18,481 nt of DNA from Planctomycetota bacterium. GTDB taxonomy: Bacteria; Planctomycetota; Phycisphaerae; Phycisphaerales; SM1A02. Positions 1-8,288 of this stretch are shown in pieces. The stretch spans positions 1 to 18,481 of the forward strand of contig JAPULD010000069.1 in assembly GCA_027295365.1 (NCBI GenBank). The letters are read 5' to 3'. The first letter of the stretch is position 1, and each line of letters begins with the position of its first letter. Under the pieces are notes generated by a model, which saw only the letters and a list, made by a program, of their open reading frames with translations, made no database searches and was not told where the DNA came from. The position numbers and the translations under genes were made by a program.

Positions 1-893
1 TCGAGCAGCTCGAACTCGCGGGAGGATTCCTCACCGATGAGCAGCGGGCCATCATCGACAAGATCAAGCCGGCGATTCGGGGCGAGGTGCCCTGGGACTC
101 GCTCGACGATGATGAAGAACCGAATCCGCTCGCGATAGATGAGGCCGGGTCGGAAGCGGATCAAGAAACCGATTCAGGGCTGGGCGGATTCACGGGGTTC
201 ATCGGCGTCAACACCACCGACGCCCGGGCAGGTGATCCCGAGGACGAGGATGGCGAGTCGGATTCCGTCTCAATCGTCACGTATTACGCCGCCGCGATCG
301 GGGTTATGTTCCTGTTGTTTTCCATGACCGGGGCCAGCGGGTCGATTCTCGAGGACGAGGAGAGGGGCACGCTCGATCGCCTGCTCATGACGCGTCTGAA
401 CATGAGCCGCCTGCTGCTGGGTCACTGGGTGTTCTACGCCTTCCTCGGATCCATTCAGCTTATCTTCATGTTCGTGTATGGCGAGCTTGTGTTTGGCATT
501 GATCTGTTCACCCTGAAGCACTTTTGCGGATTCCTGCTCATGGTGATCTTCACCGCCGCCGCGGCCGCCGCGTTCGGCCTCTTTCTCGCCACGCTGTGCA
601 AGAGCCGCGCCCAACTGGGAGGTCTGTCCACGATCATCATCCTGATCATGTCCGCCCTGGGCGGGTCGATGGTGCCCAGGATGGTCGCGCCGTTCATCGA
701 AACCACTTCCAAGTACACGTTCAACGGCTGGGCCCTGGACGGCTTCCTCAAGGTCTTCTGGCACGATGATCCGACTCACTCACTGCTCGAGTCGTTGATC
801 TACCTCTGGCCTCAACTGGGGATGATGACACTCATGACGATCGCCTTGATGCTGGCCACGAGACAGTTCGCAAAGCGATGGGAGACGATCTGA
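1..893 (+). CDS. ABC-2 type transporter permease, C-terminal part
   Basis: This is an integral membrane subunit of an ABC exporter. The frame is open from base 3, so the start lies upstream of the window; the GTG at 87 is only an internal codon. About 296 residues are visible. Counting from that GTG, an acidic, low-complexity stretch (about residues 6-60, many D and E) precedes five hydrophobic segments at roughly 62-82, 110-133, 145-170, 178-197 and 236-258. After the first segment comes EDEERGTLDRLL, the cytoplasmic loop typical of ABC2_membrane permeases (usually E-x-E-x-GTL-x-x-L). The family usually has an N-terminal membrane helix followed by a large extracytoplasmic domain, so the acidic stretch is probably the end of that domain. 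The partner ATPase is not in view and the substrate cannot be inferred. The membrane-permease call is secure; the subfamily (YhhJ/YbhS-like) is less so. Confidence 0.85.
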   Translation, partial: EQLELAGGFLTDEQRAIIDKIKPAIRGEVPWDSLDDDEEPNPLAIDEAGSEADQETDSGLGGFTGFIGVNTTDARAGDPEDEDGESDSVSIVTYYAAAIGVMFLLFSMTGASGSILEDEERGTLDRLLMTRLNMSRLLLGHWVFYAFLGSIQLIFMFVYGELVFGIDLFTLKHFCGFLLMVIFTAAAAAAFGLFLATLCKSRAQLGGLSTIIILIMSALGGSMVPRMVAPFIETTSKYTFNGWALDGFLKVFWHDDPTHSLLESLIYLWPQLGMMTLMTIALMLATRQFAKRWETI

Positions 894-981
894 GCCGACC
901 CGGATTCCTGCTGGCGATGATTCCGGTTCTAGAATGACGCCCCTTCAGTCGATGGTTCAATGACATTCGAAAGCGCCCCCC

Positions 982-1221
982 ATGAGCACGTTCCGACTCG
1001 TCGCCTTGACCGTGATCCTCGTGATCGCCGCCATCACCATAGTACAGAACACGCAACCAGTGGAGACGAAATTCCTGTTTCTCTCGTTCACGATGCCCCG
1101 CGCGTTGCTGTTGATGCTGACGCTGCTCATCGGGTATGTGCTTGGCCTTTCCACCGCAGTCTACTTCTCTTCCACACAGCGAAAAAAGAAGCTGAACGAG
1201 AACGATGAAAAACCTGCCTGA
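982..1221 (+). CDS. LapA-domain (DUF1049) small membrane protein
   Basis: This 79-residue protein has two hydrophobic segments (about residues 5-21 and 38-63) separated by NTQPVETKFLFLSFTMP. This matches the lipopolysaccharide assembly protein A domain, which normally shows an N-x-x-x-V-x-x-x-F motif after the first helix and a glycine-rich second helix. The tail is charged and lysine-rich (KKKLNENDEKPA), predicted cytoplasmic. LapA of E. coli works with LapB in controlling LPS synthesis, but stand-alone DUF1049 proteins are common and mostly uncharacterised, so no precise role is claimed. No clear Shine-Dalgarno precedes the ATG at 982; the C-rich leader is unhelpful. The gene lies 88 bases after the ABC permease on the same strand. 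Its TGA stop abuts the stop of the convergent RND pump with no base between. Confidence 0.8.
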   Translation: MSTFRLVALTVILVIAAITIVQNTQPVETKFLFLSFTMPRALLLMLTLLIGYVLGLSTAVYFSSTQRKKKLNENDEKPA

Positions 1222-4200
1222 TCAGGCATTGGGTGGACTCTCCAGTTTATAGAAGCAGGCGTAAAGCACGGGAATCACGATCACCGTCAGAACCGATCCC
1301 AGGGCGAGGCCGAACATGATCGTCACGGCCAACGACACCCAGAACACGTCCGGCAGCAGCGGGATCACGCCCAACACCGTCGTACCCGCGGCCAACATGA
1401 CGGGACGAAGACGCGAGACTGCGGCTTCCACCACCGCGTCGTAAGGTTCCAGGCCCTTGTCGAGATTGATGTTCACCTCGTCGAGCAGCACGATGGCGTT
1501 CTTGGTCATCATCCCGATGAGGCTCATCGCCCCGAGCAGGGCCACGAATCCGAATGGCTGGCGGGTGACCAGGAGCCCGACGGTGACGCCGATCAGCGCA
1601 AACGGGATCACGCACAAGATGATCAAGGGTGGTCTGTAGGCGTTGAACAGGCCCACGATGATGAGCCCCATGACGATGAAGGCCGGCACCATTCCCGGGA
1701 TAAGCGACGCCTGGGCATCCCTTGAGCTTCGATACTCGCCATCCCACATCATCGAATACCCGGGTGGCAACTCGATCGCCTCGATCTCGTCGATGATGTC
1801 CGCCCTGAGGACCGTGGCCAGATCCAGGGGCACCGCCTGTACGGTGATCGCCCTTCGACGATCCCAGCGCCAGATGGCCGGATCCTCCCAATCCACTTCG
1901 ATCGAACGCGTCACCTGCGACAGGGGCACGGACTGTTGGTGCAACTCCGATCGGACCTGCAACTGATCGATGTTGCCCGCAATGCTCCGGCGTTCGTCCT
2001 CGACGAGCCGGGCGATGATGGGCAATAGCGTATCGCCCTCCCGATAGAGCCCGACGGGAAAGCCGTCGTAGGCCCTTTGGGTTGCCTGGGCGATGTCGGT
2101 ACGGACGATCCCGGTCCAGCGCGAGTTGCGCTGGTCGAAATCCAGGACGAGCTTCTTGACCTTCTGACGCCAATCGTTGTTTACGATCGTCGAATGGGGG
2201 CTGTCCCGGATGATCGCCTCGGCCTCCTGGGCCAGACTGCGCAGGACAAAGGGATCCGCGATCGCCGGTCCACTGAATCGCACCTCGATCGGCCAGGTCT
2301 CACTGGGGCCGAGCCCGTACTTGCGGACCACCACCTCGGCGTCGAGGACGTTCTCCGACGACCAGGATCGCAACTCGTCAAAGAGCTCCGCGACGGCCGG
2401 GACGGAATTGGTGTTCACGATGAGTTGGGCATACGCCTGATTGGGCGATTCGGGATCGACGGGCAGGTAGAAACGAGGCGGTCCCGCCCCGATGTAGACG
2501 CTGACGCTGTCGACCCGGTCGTCCTCAAGCAGGATGTCTTCGAGAATCCTGATGTCTTCGGCGACGTTTTGGATGCGGGTTCCCTCGGGTGCCCAGTAAT
2601 CGACCATCAACTGTTGACGGGCCGAAGCGGGGAAGAACATCTTGTTGACGTATCGGAACCCATACAGCGACACGCCCAGGACCCCGACGAGTACCAGCAG
2701 GACGAGCCAGCGCAGCTTGATGGCCAGTCCCAGGGTTTTTCGAAACAGTCGATACATGCCGCTGTCATACATGCCCCCACTGCCGATCTGCTTCGGGGCG
2801 GGAAGAAAGTCCATGCACATTATGGGAGCCGCGGTCACCGCAAGCACCCAACTCACCATCAGGGAGATCCCGACCACGGAAAACAATGTGGCGCAGTATT
2901 CGCCCGCGGACTCCGTCGAGGCGGCGATGGGATAGAACGCCAGGACTGCGATGACTGTCGCCCCCAGCAACGGGATCGCTGGTTGCGAGGCGGCCTCGAT
3001 GGCCGCCTTTGTCCGATCCATGCCTTTCTGCATGCGGACGAGGATGCCATCCGCGACGACGATGGCGTTGTCCACCATCATGCCCATGGCCACCACCAGG
3101 GCTCCCAGGCTCATCCGCTGCAGGTCGATCCCGACCAGATTCATGATCAGAAAGGAGATGATGATCACGAAGACCAGCCCGGTAAGACCGACGACCAGCG
3201 CCGTTCGCAGCCCCATGGCAACCCACAACACGACCAGGACGATCGCGATCGCCTGCAGGAGGCTGATCAGAAAAGCCGAGATCGACTGGCTGACCTGGTC
3301 GGATTGCCACGAGATGCGTTCGATCTCGACGCCGATCGGCAACAGGTCATGGAGTTCACCGAGTCGGACGTCGATGGCGCGACCGATGTCCACCACGTTG
3401 GCACCCCCGACGTTCGAGATCGACATGCCGATGGAACGCATGCCGTTGTAGCGCATTTCCTTGACGGGTGGCTCCACGTATCCCCGCCTGATCTCGGCGA
3501 TGTCTCGAATTCGGATCAGGTCCGTCGCCTCCCGGTCGGCGAGTCCGCCCCTGAGAATGACATCCCCGATGTCTTCGGGCGATGAGAATTCTCCCGTCGT
3601 CTCGATGCGAAAGCGCTGGTTGTCGATGTCCATCCCCCCTGACAACGCCACGGCGTTTTGCGTCGAGAGGATGCGCTGCACTTCCGCGGGGCTGATGCCC
3701 AACTGGCTGATCTGGGTCTGTCGTACGTTGACGTAGATGCACTCGGTCTGGTCGCCCCACAGTTCGACCCGGGAGACGCCCGGCACCAAGCTCAACTCCT
3801 TCTTCAAGGCATCGGCATGTTTCTTCAATTCAGCAAAAGTGTACCCGTCCCCCACCAAGGCGAAGAAAAAGCCATACACATCGCCAAAGTCGTCGGACAC
3901 GACCGGCGTCCCGGAACCGGGAGGCAACTCGGCACGGACGTCCCGTATTTTTTTTCGCAGCTCGTCCCAGATCTGGGGAAGGTACTCGGCCGTGTAGCGC
4001 GGCCAGATGTAGACCTTGACCAGTGACAGGCCCGCCCTGGAGAACGATTCGAGTTCCTTGACCTGGGGCATCTCCTGGAGCGCGATCTCGATGCGGTCCG
4101 TGACCTCCAATTCGACTTCCTCGGGGGAGGCTCCCGGATATTGCGTAACTACCACGGCGGTCTTGACCGTGAACTCGGGATCCTCGAGCTGTCCGAGGCC

Positions 4201-4290
4201 GAAGTACGCCATGACGCCGGCCAGCAGGAACACCCACATGCTGAACATGGTGAAAGTGCGTTTCTTGATCGCCAATTCCGCAAGGTTCAC
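1222..4290 (-). CDS. RND efflux pump inner-membrane subunit (AcrB/HAE-like)
   Basis: This is a 1022-residue proton-driven exporter of the resistance-nodulation-division family. The length matches AcrB-type pumps. It opens with the usual N-terminal helix after NLAELAIKKRTF, then a porter domain containing the QYPGASPEEVE motif. In TM4 the proton-relay motif reads GMMVDNAIVVAD: the aspartate at residue 407 is present, but the second AcrB aspartate (D408) is asparagine here. In TM10, TKNAIVLLDE keeps the essential lysine (residue 930). The GTG at 4290 was chosen because it overlaps the TGA of the upstream fusion-protein gene (GTGA) and gives the expected family N terminus; upstream in-frame codons give a low-complexity G/R leader. 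With its fusion protein it should form a tripartite exporter, but no outer-membrane channel gene is adjacent. Substrate unknown. Sequence style is closer to the multidrug branch than the metal branch. Confidence 0.93.
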   Translation of the reverse strand: MNLAELAIKKRTFTMFSMWVFLLAGVMAYFGLGQLEDPEFTVKTAVVVTQYPGASPEEVELEVTDRIEIALQEMPQVKELESFSRAGLSLVKVYIWPRYTAEYLPQIWDELRKKIRDVRAELPPGSGTPVVSDDFGDVYGFFFALVGDGYTFAELKKHADALKKELSLVPGVSRVELWGDQTECIYVNVRQTQISQLGISPAEVQRILSTQNAVALSGGMDIDNQRFRIETTGEFSSPEDIGDVILRGGLADREATDLIRIRDIAEIRRGYVEPPVKEMRYNGMRSIGMSISNVGGANVVDIGRAIDVRLGELHDLLPIGVEIERISWQSDQVSQSISAFLISLLQAIAIVLVVLWVAMGLRTALVVGLTGLVFVIIISFLIMNLVGIDLQRMSLGALVVAMGMMVDNAIVVADGILVRMQKGMDRTKAAIEAASQPAIPLLGATVIAVLAFYPIAASTESAGEYCATLFSVVGISLMVSWVLAVTAAPIMCMDFLPAPKQIGSGGMYDSGMYRLFRKTLGLAIKLRWLVLLVLVGVLGVSLYGFRYVNKMFFPASARQQLMVDYWAPEGTRIQNVAEDIRILEDILLEDDRVDSVSVYIGAGPPRFYLPVDPESPNQAYAQLIVNTNSVPAVAELFDELRSWSSENVLDAEVVVRKYGLGPSETWPIEVRFSGPAIADPFVLRSLAQEAEAIIRDSPHSTIVNNDWRQKVKKLVLDFDQRNSRWTGIVRTDIAQATQRAYDGFPVGLYREGDTLLPIIARLVEDERRSIAGNIDQLQVRSELHQQSVPLSQVTRSIEVDWEDPAIWRWDRRRAITVQAVPLDLATVLRADIIDEIEAIELPPGYSMMWDGEYRSSRDAQASLIPGMVPAFIVMGLIIVGLFNAYRPPLIILCVIPFALIGVTVGLLVTRQPFGFVALLGAMSLIGMMTKNAIVLLDEVNINLDKGLEPYDAVVEAAVSRLRPVMLAAGTTVLGVIPLLPDVFWVSLAVTIMFGLALGSVLTVIVIPVLYACFYKLESPPNA

Positions 4291-5402
4291 GAGGCATCCT
4301 CCACGCCGGCTTCGTCCTTGACCTTGACGATCTGCCCTTCCTTGAGGTAGTGAGCCCCGGCCACCGCCACCCATTCCCCGATCTCGACCCCATGGATCAG
4401 GATGCCGCGGGCCGTAGTGTCGCCCATTTCAATTTCACGTCGGGTGACTCGTCCGGAGGACTCGTCGATGACCCAGACGAAACTGACTTCGTCGTCGGTG
4501 GCGATGACCGCCGCAACCGGGACTTCAGCGCCCAGAAATTCCTGAACGTTCGCGGGAGTACTCTTCGCGCTTGCCTCCCCCGTCATGCCGGGCAGGATCC
4601 GAATGTCCTCCGGCTGATCCATGATCAACGTGACGGGATACGTGCGGGTGGTCGACGACGCTTCGGTCCCGATTTCCTTGATCGTGGCGGCGATCTCTCG
4701 TCCCGGGAAGGCATCGAAGACGACATAGGCGTCTTTGACGTATTGTGCGTTGATGATCAAGTGCTCGGGGATGTCGATGATCATTTCGATCTTCGAATCG
4801 TCCAACAGACGCAGGATGGCCTGCTTGTTCTGCACATGCTCGAAATTCTCCACGTACTTGGCGACGATCTGACCCTTGAACGGTGCCGTGAGATTGGTGT
4901 CCTCTAGCGCGTCCTGAGCCGTTCGTACAGATGCCTGGATCACCTGGACCTGTGCCCTGGCCCGATCACGCTCGGCCTGTTCCCGGGCCAGTTCAATGTC
5001 CGAGACCCCGCCCCGCTCGTGGGCGCTCTGGGCACGTTCGTATTCATTCTCATCAACCGCCTGCTGGGCCTCGGCATCCAGAAGCTGGGCCTGGATGTTG
5101 CGGAGGTTGACCTCGAAGTCGCGCGGATCGATCCGGGACAGGACATCGCCTACCTCGACCAGATCACCCACGTTGACCGGCAACGTGATCAGGGGTCCCG
5201 AGATTCGGTAGGAGAGATTGACTTCCTGGGTCGCCTTGGCCCGACCCGGAAACGACCGCCGGACAAACGCTTCGACATCGCCTACCTTGATAGCCCTCAC
5301 CGTGCGGATGGCTTGACTTTCCTCAACCGGCTGCTCGCAATTCGTCAGACTCATCGTCGCGACGAAAGAGGCCAAGATCATTAGCCAATATGAAAACTTC
5401 AT
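4287..5402 (-). CDS. RND efflux membrane fusion lipoprotein (periplasmic adaptor)
   Basis: This 371-residue HlyD/AcrA-type adaptor links the inner-membrane pump encoded next to an outer-membrane channel. It begins MKFSYWLMILASFVATMSLT followed by N-C (Cys22), a lipoprotein-type signal, though Asn before the cysteine is unusual. A split lipoyl half-motif follows at about residues 64-96 (VNVGDLVEVGDVLSRIDPRDF region). Next come an alpha-helical hairpin rich in E, R, A and Q (about 98-160), the second lipoyl half (TNLTAPFKGQIVAKYVE), and beta-barrel and membrane-proximal domains. Three in-frame ATGs compete. The one at 5402 was chosen because AAGGAG sits 7 bases upstream; the ATG at 5408 would be only one base away. 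The gene overlaps the pump start by GTGA, so translation is probably coupled. A weak promoter-like element lies near 5480-5507. Confidence 0.92.
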   Translation of the reverse strand: MKFSYWLMILASFVATMSLTNCEQPVEESQAIRTVRAIKVGDVEAFVRRSFPGRAKATQEVNLSYRISGPLITLPVNVGDLVEVGDVLSRIDPRDFEVNLRNIQAQLLDAEAQQAVDENEYERAQSAHERGGVSDIELAREQAERDRARAQVQVIQASVRTAQDALEDTNLTAPFKGQIVAKYVENFEHVQNKQAILRLLDDSKIEMIIDIPEHLIINAQYVKDAYVVFDAFPGREIAATIKEIGTEASSTTRTYPVTLIMDQPEDIRILPGMTGEASAKSTPANVQEFLGAEVPVAAVIATDDEVSFVWVIDESSGRVTRREIEMGDTTARGILIHGVEIGEWVAVAGAHYLKEGQIVKVKDEAGVEDAS

Positions 5403-5479
5403 ACCCATGCTCCTTGTGCGTCCAACCAGATCTCGACGAAGGGGTGACACCCGGTGCCTCGAGACCAATTCTGGGTGTC

Positions 5480-5507
5480 ACAATATCGATTGAATCAACG
5501 TCAACAA
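5480..5507 (-). promoter_or_regulatory. Candidate promoter for the RND operon
   Basis: On the minus strand, TTGTTG (5507-5502) and TATTGT (5485-5480) are separated by 16 bases, about 75 bases upstream of the fusion-protein ATG. An overlapping TTGACG (5504-5499) is a better -35 but is badly spaced. A short odd palindrome, TTGATTCAA, lies between the boxes and could be an operator half-site. This is a sequence-pattern call only. Confidence 0.25.
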
Positions 5508-5547
5508 GCTTGTCGTTGCTAATTTGTAAGTGGTCGAGACCGCCCTT

Positions 5548-5571
5548 CCTGAAGACAAATCATCTTCAAGG
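5548..5571 (-). terminator. Weak stem-loop downstream of the subtilase gene
   Basis: An imperfect hairpin, arms CCTGAAGA and TCTTCAAGG with a 7-base loop, lies about 60 bases past the peptidase stop and before the RND operon. No T-run follows on either strand, so it would be a poor intrinsic terminator. It may instead be a processing or attenuation structure, or chance. Confidence 0.2.
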
Positions 5572-5631
5572 TGCCATCTACTCAATGTCCCCCATGCTCA
5601 GACGAAGTGCGCATTCCTTGCATGACTGCCG

Positions 5632-7263
5632 CTAACTCCATTCCGCCAGCAGTTGCAGCAGGTCGAAGACATCGACCTGGCCATCGATGTTGAAATCCGT
5701 CGGACAATGCTGCCCCGGAAGGCAGGCGCCCCACGAGGCGAGCAACGACAGCAGATCTACGACATCGACCTTGAAATCCTCGTTCGTGTCCGAACGTTTT
5801 GGATCGGCGTTCGACGCCGCGTGCGCATCGATGAGACCATATCCCCAGACAAAGGCCGGATCGGATTGTTGATTGGCCACGTACTGGCTTGATGTCTGGA
5901 AGAGCGCTGCGCGAAGTTGAGAGACCGTCCAGTCAGGATGCTTTTGCACGATGCAGGCCGCCGCCGCGGCGGTGAGGGGCGTCGAGAAGGATGTTCCGTT
6001 GACGCCCACGATGAATTGGTCGTTGGATGAGGATGTCGTCATGGTGTTGACGCCCATGCTGACGATCTCGGGCTTGAGTCGCCCATCGGCGGTCGGGCCA
6101 TCTGAACTGAAATTCGCGATGGAACCCACGATGTTCACCGCCCCCACCGTAATCGCGCCGAAGGCGTCGGCGGGGGCCACCAACGATGAGGTGGCCGGGT
6201 TCGAGTCGTGCCCACTGTTGCCAGCTCCCTGAAAGCAATGCAGGCCGTTCTCCGTCGCGATCTTCAGTCCCAGCGACATCACGGAAGTCATTCCATCGAG
6301 CTGTTGCTGGGTATACGTGTTGTAGATGACCAGCGAAGACGTGGCGAGATCACCCCCGTTGGCCTCAATGAACTCGAGCCCGGCGATGAACAGGTCCTCT
6401 TCGCTGGTGTTCTCGAAGGCCAGATTCTCAGGCTTGACCAGGATATACGAGGCGTCATACGCGCCTCCCACGAGCGTTCCGGGCAGATTGGCCCCCATCA
6501 CGCCCAGCACGTTGGTGCCATGATCATGCTGGTAACTGAGATCGCCAGCCTCCGGCGCGGTGTTGCCATCATTGTTGACGAAGTCGTACTCGGCGATCAC
6601 GTCAATCGGATCAGCCGGATTCGTAAAGGCGTCGTGCGTGCGGGCGAAACCAGTGTCGAGCACACCGATCACGATCCCTTGCCCTGTAAACCCTTCATTG
6701 TGTAGCGCGATGAGGTTGATCAACGCAAGTTGGGATTCAGAGGAGCCATAGAAGGCACCTTGGCTGGCTGCGGTGCGCTCCATCGAGACCCTTCTGACCG
6801 GTGTGATGGTTCGTAGTGCGTGAACGATCTGAACTTTTTCCACGAAGGGCAGTTCCCCTAGACGCTCAACCTGTTCGAGGGTGGCCGAGACGCTGATGGC
6901 ATTGAGCCAACGGCTCTTCACCCGCGAACGAAGCCCCATCTCTTCAAGTTGGTTTTCATATCCAACCCAGACCGGAAGATCGCGCTTATCGAAGAGTCCC
7001 GGGGCCGTGCGCCGTTGGCGTCGCCTCTGCACGGTTCGAGGATGCCCCTTGCGCTGCATCGTGCCGACTTCTGAAGATACATTGATCGGGCCCTTGTCCT
7101 TGAGGAATACCCACACCATGACCTGGCCTGCACCTTCCTCAAATCGTTGGGCGACCAGCGGATGCACTTTATTCAAAGTCAATGTCGCGGGAGCATCATC
7201 CTGGGCATTAACGTTCGCCATCAACAATGGCAAGACCAATCCTACGATCCATCGACCTTGCAT
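5632..7263 (-). CDS. Secreted S8 (subtilisin-like) serine peptidase with C-terminal dockerin-type repeats
   Basis: This is a 543-residue predicted secreted protease. Residues 1-20 form a signal peptide ending ANVNA before QDD. Residues about 21-155 are a propeptide resembling the family pattern: VWVFLKDKGP, a polybasic stretch (about 67-86) and SRWLNAISV. The catalytic domain shows Asp203 (GVLDTGF), His248 (HDHGTNVLG), oxyanion Asn349 (GAGNSG) and Ser425 (GTSFSTP), so it looks catalytically complete. Residues about 491-543 hold two calcium-loop repeats, DTNEDFKVDVVDL and DFNIDGQVDVFDL, each followed by a leucine-rich LLAxW segment. These dockerin-like tails are common on planctomycete secreted proteins and may serve in attachment or sorting; no cohesin is in view. 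The ATG at 7263 was chosen because AGGGAG lies 9 bases upstream and a signal peptide follows directly. The frame extends further upstream without a credible N terminus. Confidence 0.92.
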   Translation of the reverse strand: MQGRWIVGLVLPLLMANVNAQDDAPATLTLNKVHPLVAQRFEEGAGQVMVWVFLKDKGPINVSSEVGTMQRKGHPRTVQRRRQRRTAPGLFDKRDLPVWVGYENQLEEMGLRSRVKSRWLNAISVSATLEQVERLGELPFVEKVQIVHALRTITPVRRVSMERTAASQGAFYGSSESQLALINLIALHNEGFTGQGIVIGVLDTGFARTHDAFTNPADPIDVIAEYDFVNNDGNTAPEAGDLSYQHDHGTNVLGVMGANLPGTLVGGAYDASYILVKPENLAFENTSEEDLFIAGLEFIEANGGDLATSSLVIYNTYTQQQLDGMTSVMSLGLKIATENGLHCFQGAGNSGHDSNPATSSLVAPADAFGAITVGAVNIVGSIANFSSDGPTADGRLKPEIVSMGVNTMTTSSSNDQFIVGVNGTSFSTPLTAAAAACIVQKHPDWTVSQLRAALFQTSSQYVANQQSDPAFVWGYGLIDAHAASNADPKRSDTNEDFKVDVVDLLSLLASWGACLPGQHCPTDFNIDGQVDVFDLLQLLAEWS

Positions 7264-7802
7264 CTTCAATCTCTCCCTTGCAAATAGCCTGAACATCAAC
7301 GCATGCACCATTTCTTTTACACGAGACAGGTCGGCCAGTTTCGATGATCCTGGGTTGACGCCCGAGGTGGGCAGCAATCCCGAACGAGGCCATAGCGAGA
7401 ATGACGTTCGACTATTCAAGCGCGATCCGTTGCCTGCCTCATCCTCCAAAATCATGAATTACTCTCTACTTCTTCCCCTGCCCCCGGCTCGTCCCAGATC
7501 AGATCTGATGACAATCATGAATCAGGCCATCATGAAAGCACCTGGGCCAGTAGTAAGCCCCGCCTGGACCTCCCATCATCGCCATTGTTATCGGAACCAA
7601 TCATCCACACATGTGGCCTTGGACACATCGAAAATCCAGACCACACCCCCTTTTGGCTTGATTGTCAGACCTGAGTGCAGCCTCCAAGTCCAAGGGCCGA
7701 TTTGATTTTCACCAGAGGCGTGATTCATCATCCTCCGGATGCAAGATTCAGGGCCCTCCCGCGTCCTGTATACTGGACCCTGATCTTCAGGAGGATCGAG
7801 AG
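7264..7802. other. Intergenic stretch between divergent genes, no gene seen
   Basis: This region separates the divergent subtilase and lipoprotein genes. It is less GC-rich than its neighbours. It contains a 12-base perfect palindrome, ATCAGATCTGAT (7498-7509), and three copies of ATCATGA (starting 7451, 7514 and 7529). Frames crossing it show no protein-like composition. A TATACT (7769-7774) about 29 bases before the lipoprotein ATG could be a -10 box, but no convincing -35 accompanies it. Confidence 0.5.
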
Positions 7803-8273
7803 ATGCTGAGCACAAGAAGGACTATCGGCCCGGTGATGACGCTCATTGGCGTGGTCATGATGTCTGGCGGCTGTGAATCAACCGACTCCTCGGCGAGCCT
7901 CGGAGCTGCATCGGAGAACCACCCGAATTTCTTCGTCGCCAACCGATGGATCGACGACGACAACAGTGGCGGCGCATCCTACGAAGAGTTCCAGAATGCC
8001 AACAAGTGGATGTTTCGTTCCGACGAGAACATCACCTTCGTGTCTCGCATGGAGGCCGAGATCGGTGCGAACGTGACCTGGCAACTTCATGCCCCGAATG
8101 GCGACATGATCGACCAGGGCGATCGCACCCAGCGTTGGGAATCCACTTGGCGCCGCGCATATTCAGGCCCCGTCATCGACCTGCTTGATCAAGGCGGTTC
8201 AGGCGTCTGGTGGGTCGGGTGGTATATCAACGGGATCCACGCCGGCGAAAGCGCGGCGTACCTGCTTCCGTAA
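7803..8273 (+). CDS. Hypothetical small lipoprotein with EF-hand-like loop
   Basis: I do not recognise this 156-residue protein. It begins with a short basic segment, a hydrophobic stretch and GGC (Cys24), consistent with a lipoprotein signal, although the residues before the cysteine (S-G-G) are not the strict lipobox. After it, DDDNSGGASYEE (near residues 53-64) fits the 12-position EF-hand calcium loop: D at 1 and 3, S at 5, G at 6, E at 12. The C-terminal half (WQLHAPNGDMIDQGD, then GVWWVGWYINGIHAG) looks like a beta-sandwich in which a paired tryptophan strand crosses an extracytoplasmic domain. The ATG at 7803 was chosen because AGGAGG lies 8 bases upstream; the in-frame codons before it read through non-coding-like sequence. 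It converges on pheA with 15 bases between stops. Real-gene call good; function unknown. Confidence 0.75.
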   Translation: MLSTRRTIGPVMTLIGVVMMSGGCESTDSSASLGAASENHPNFFVANRWIDDDNSGGASYEEFQNANKWMFRSDENITFVSRMEAEIGANVTWQLHAPNGDMIDQGDRTQRWESTWRRAYSGPVIDLLDQGGSGVWWVGWYINGIHAGESAAYLLP

Positions 8274-8288
8274 CCGACCTCGATCTCG

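Noticed and set aside
2077..3585. A 502-codon open frame on the plus strand inside the RND pump
   Set aside because: It is antisense to a conserved pump gene, is rich in D, H, Q and R with no domain, and has no ribosome site. This is typical of a shadow frame in GC-rich DNA.
6881..7705. A 274-codon plus-strand frame opposite the subtilase N-terminus and gap
   Set aside because: It overlaps the signal peptide and propeptide of a real gene, its composition is not protein-like, and no start signal is present.
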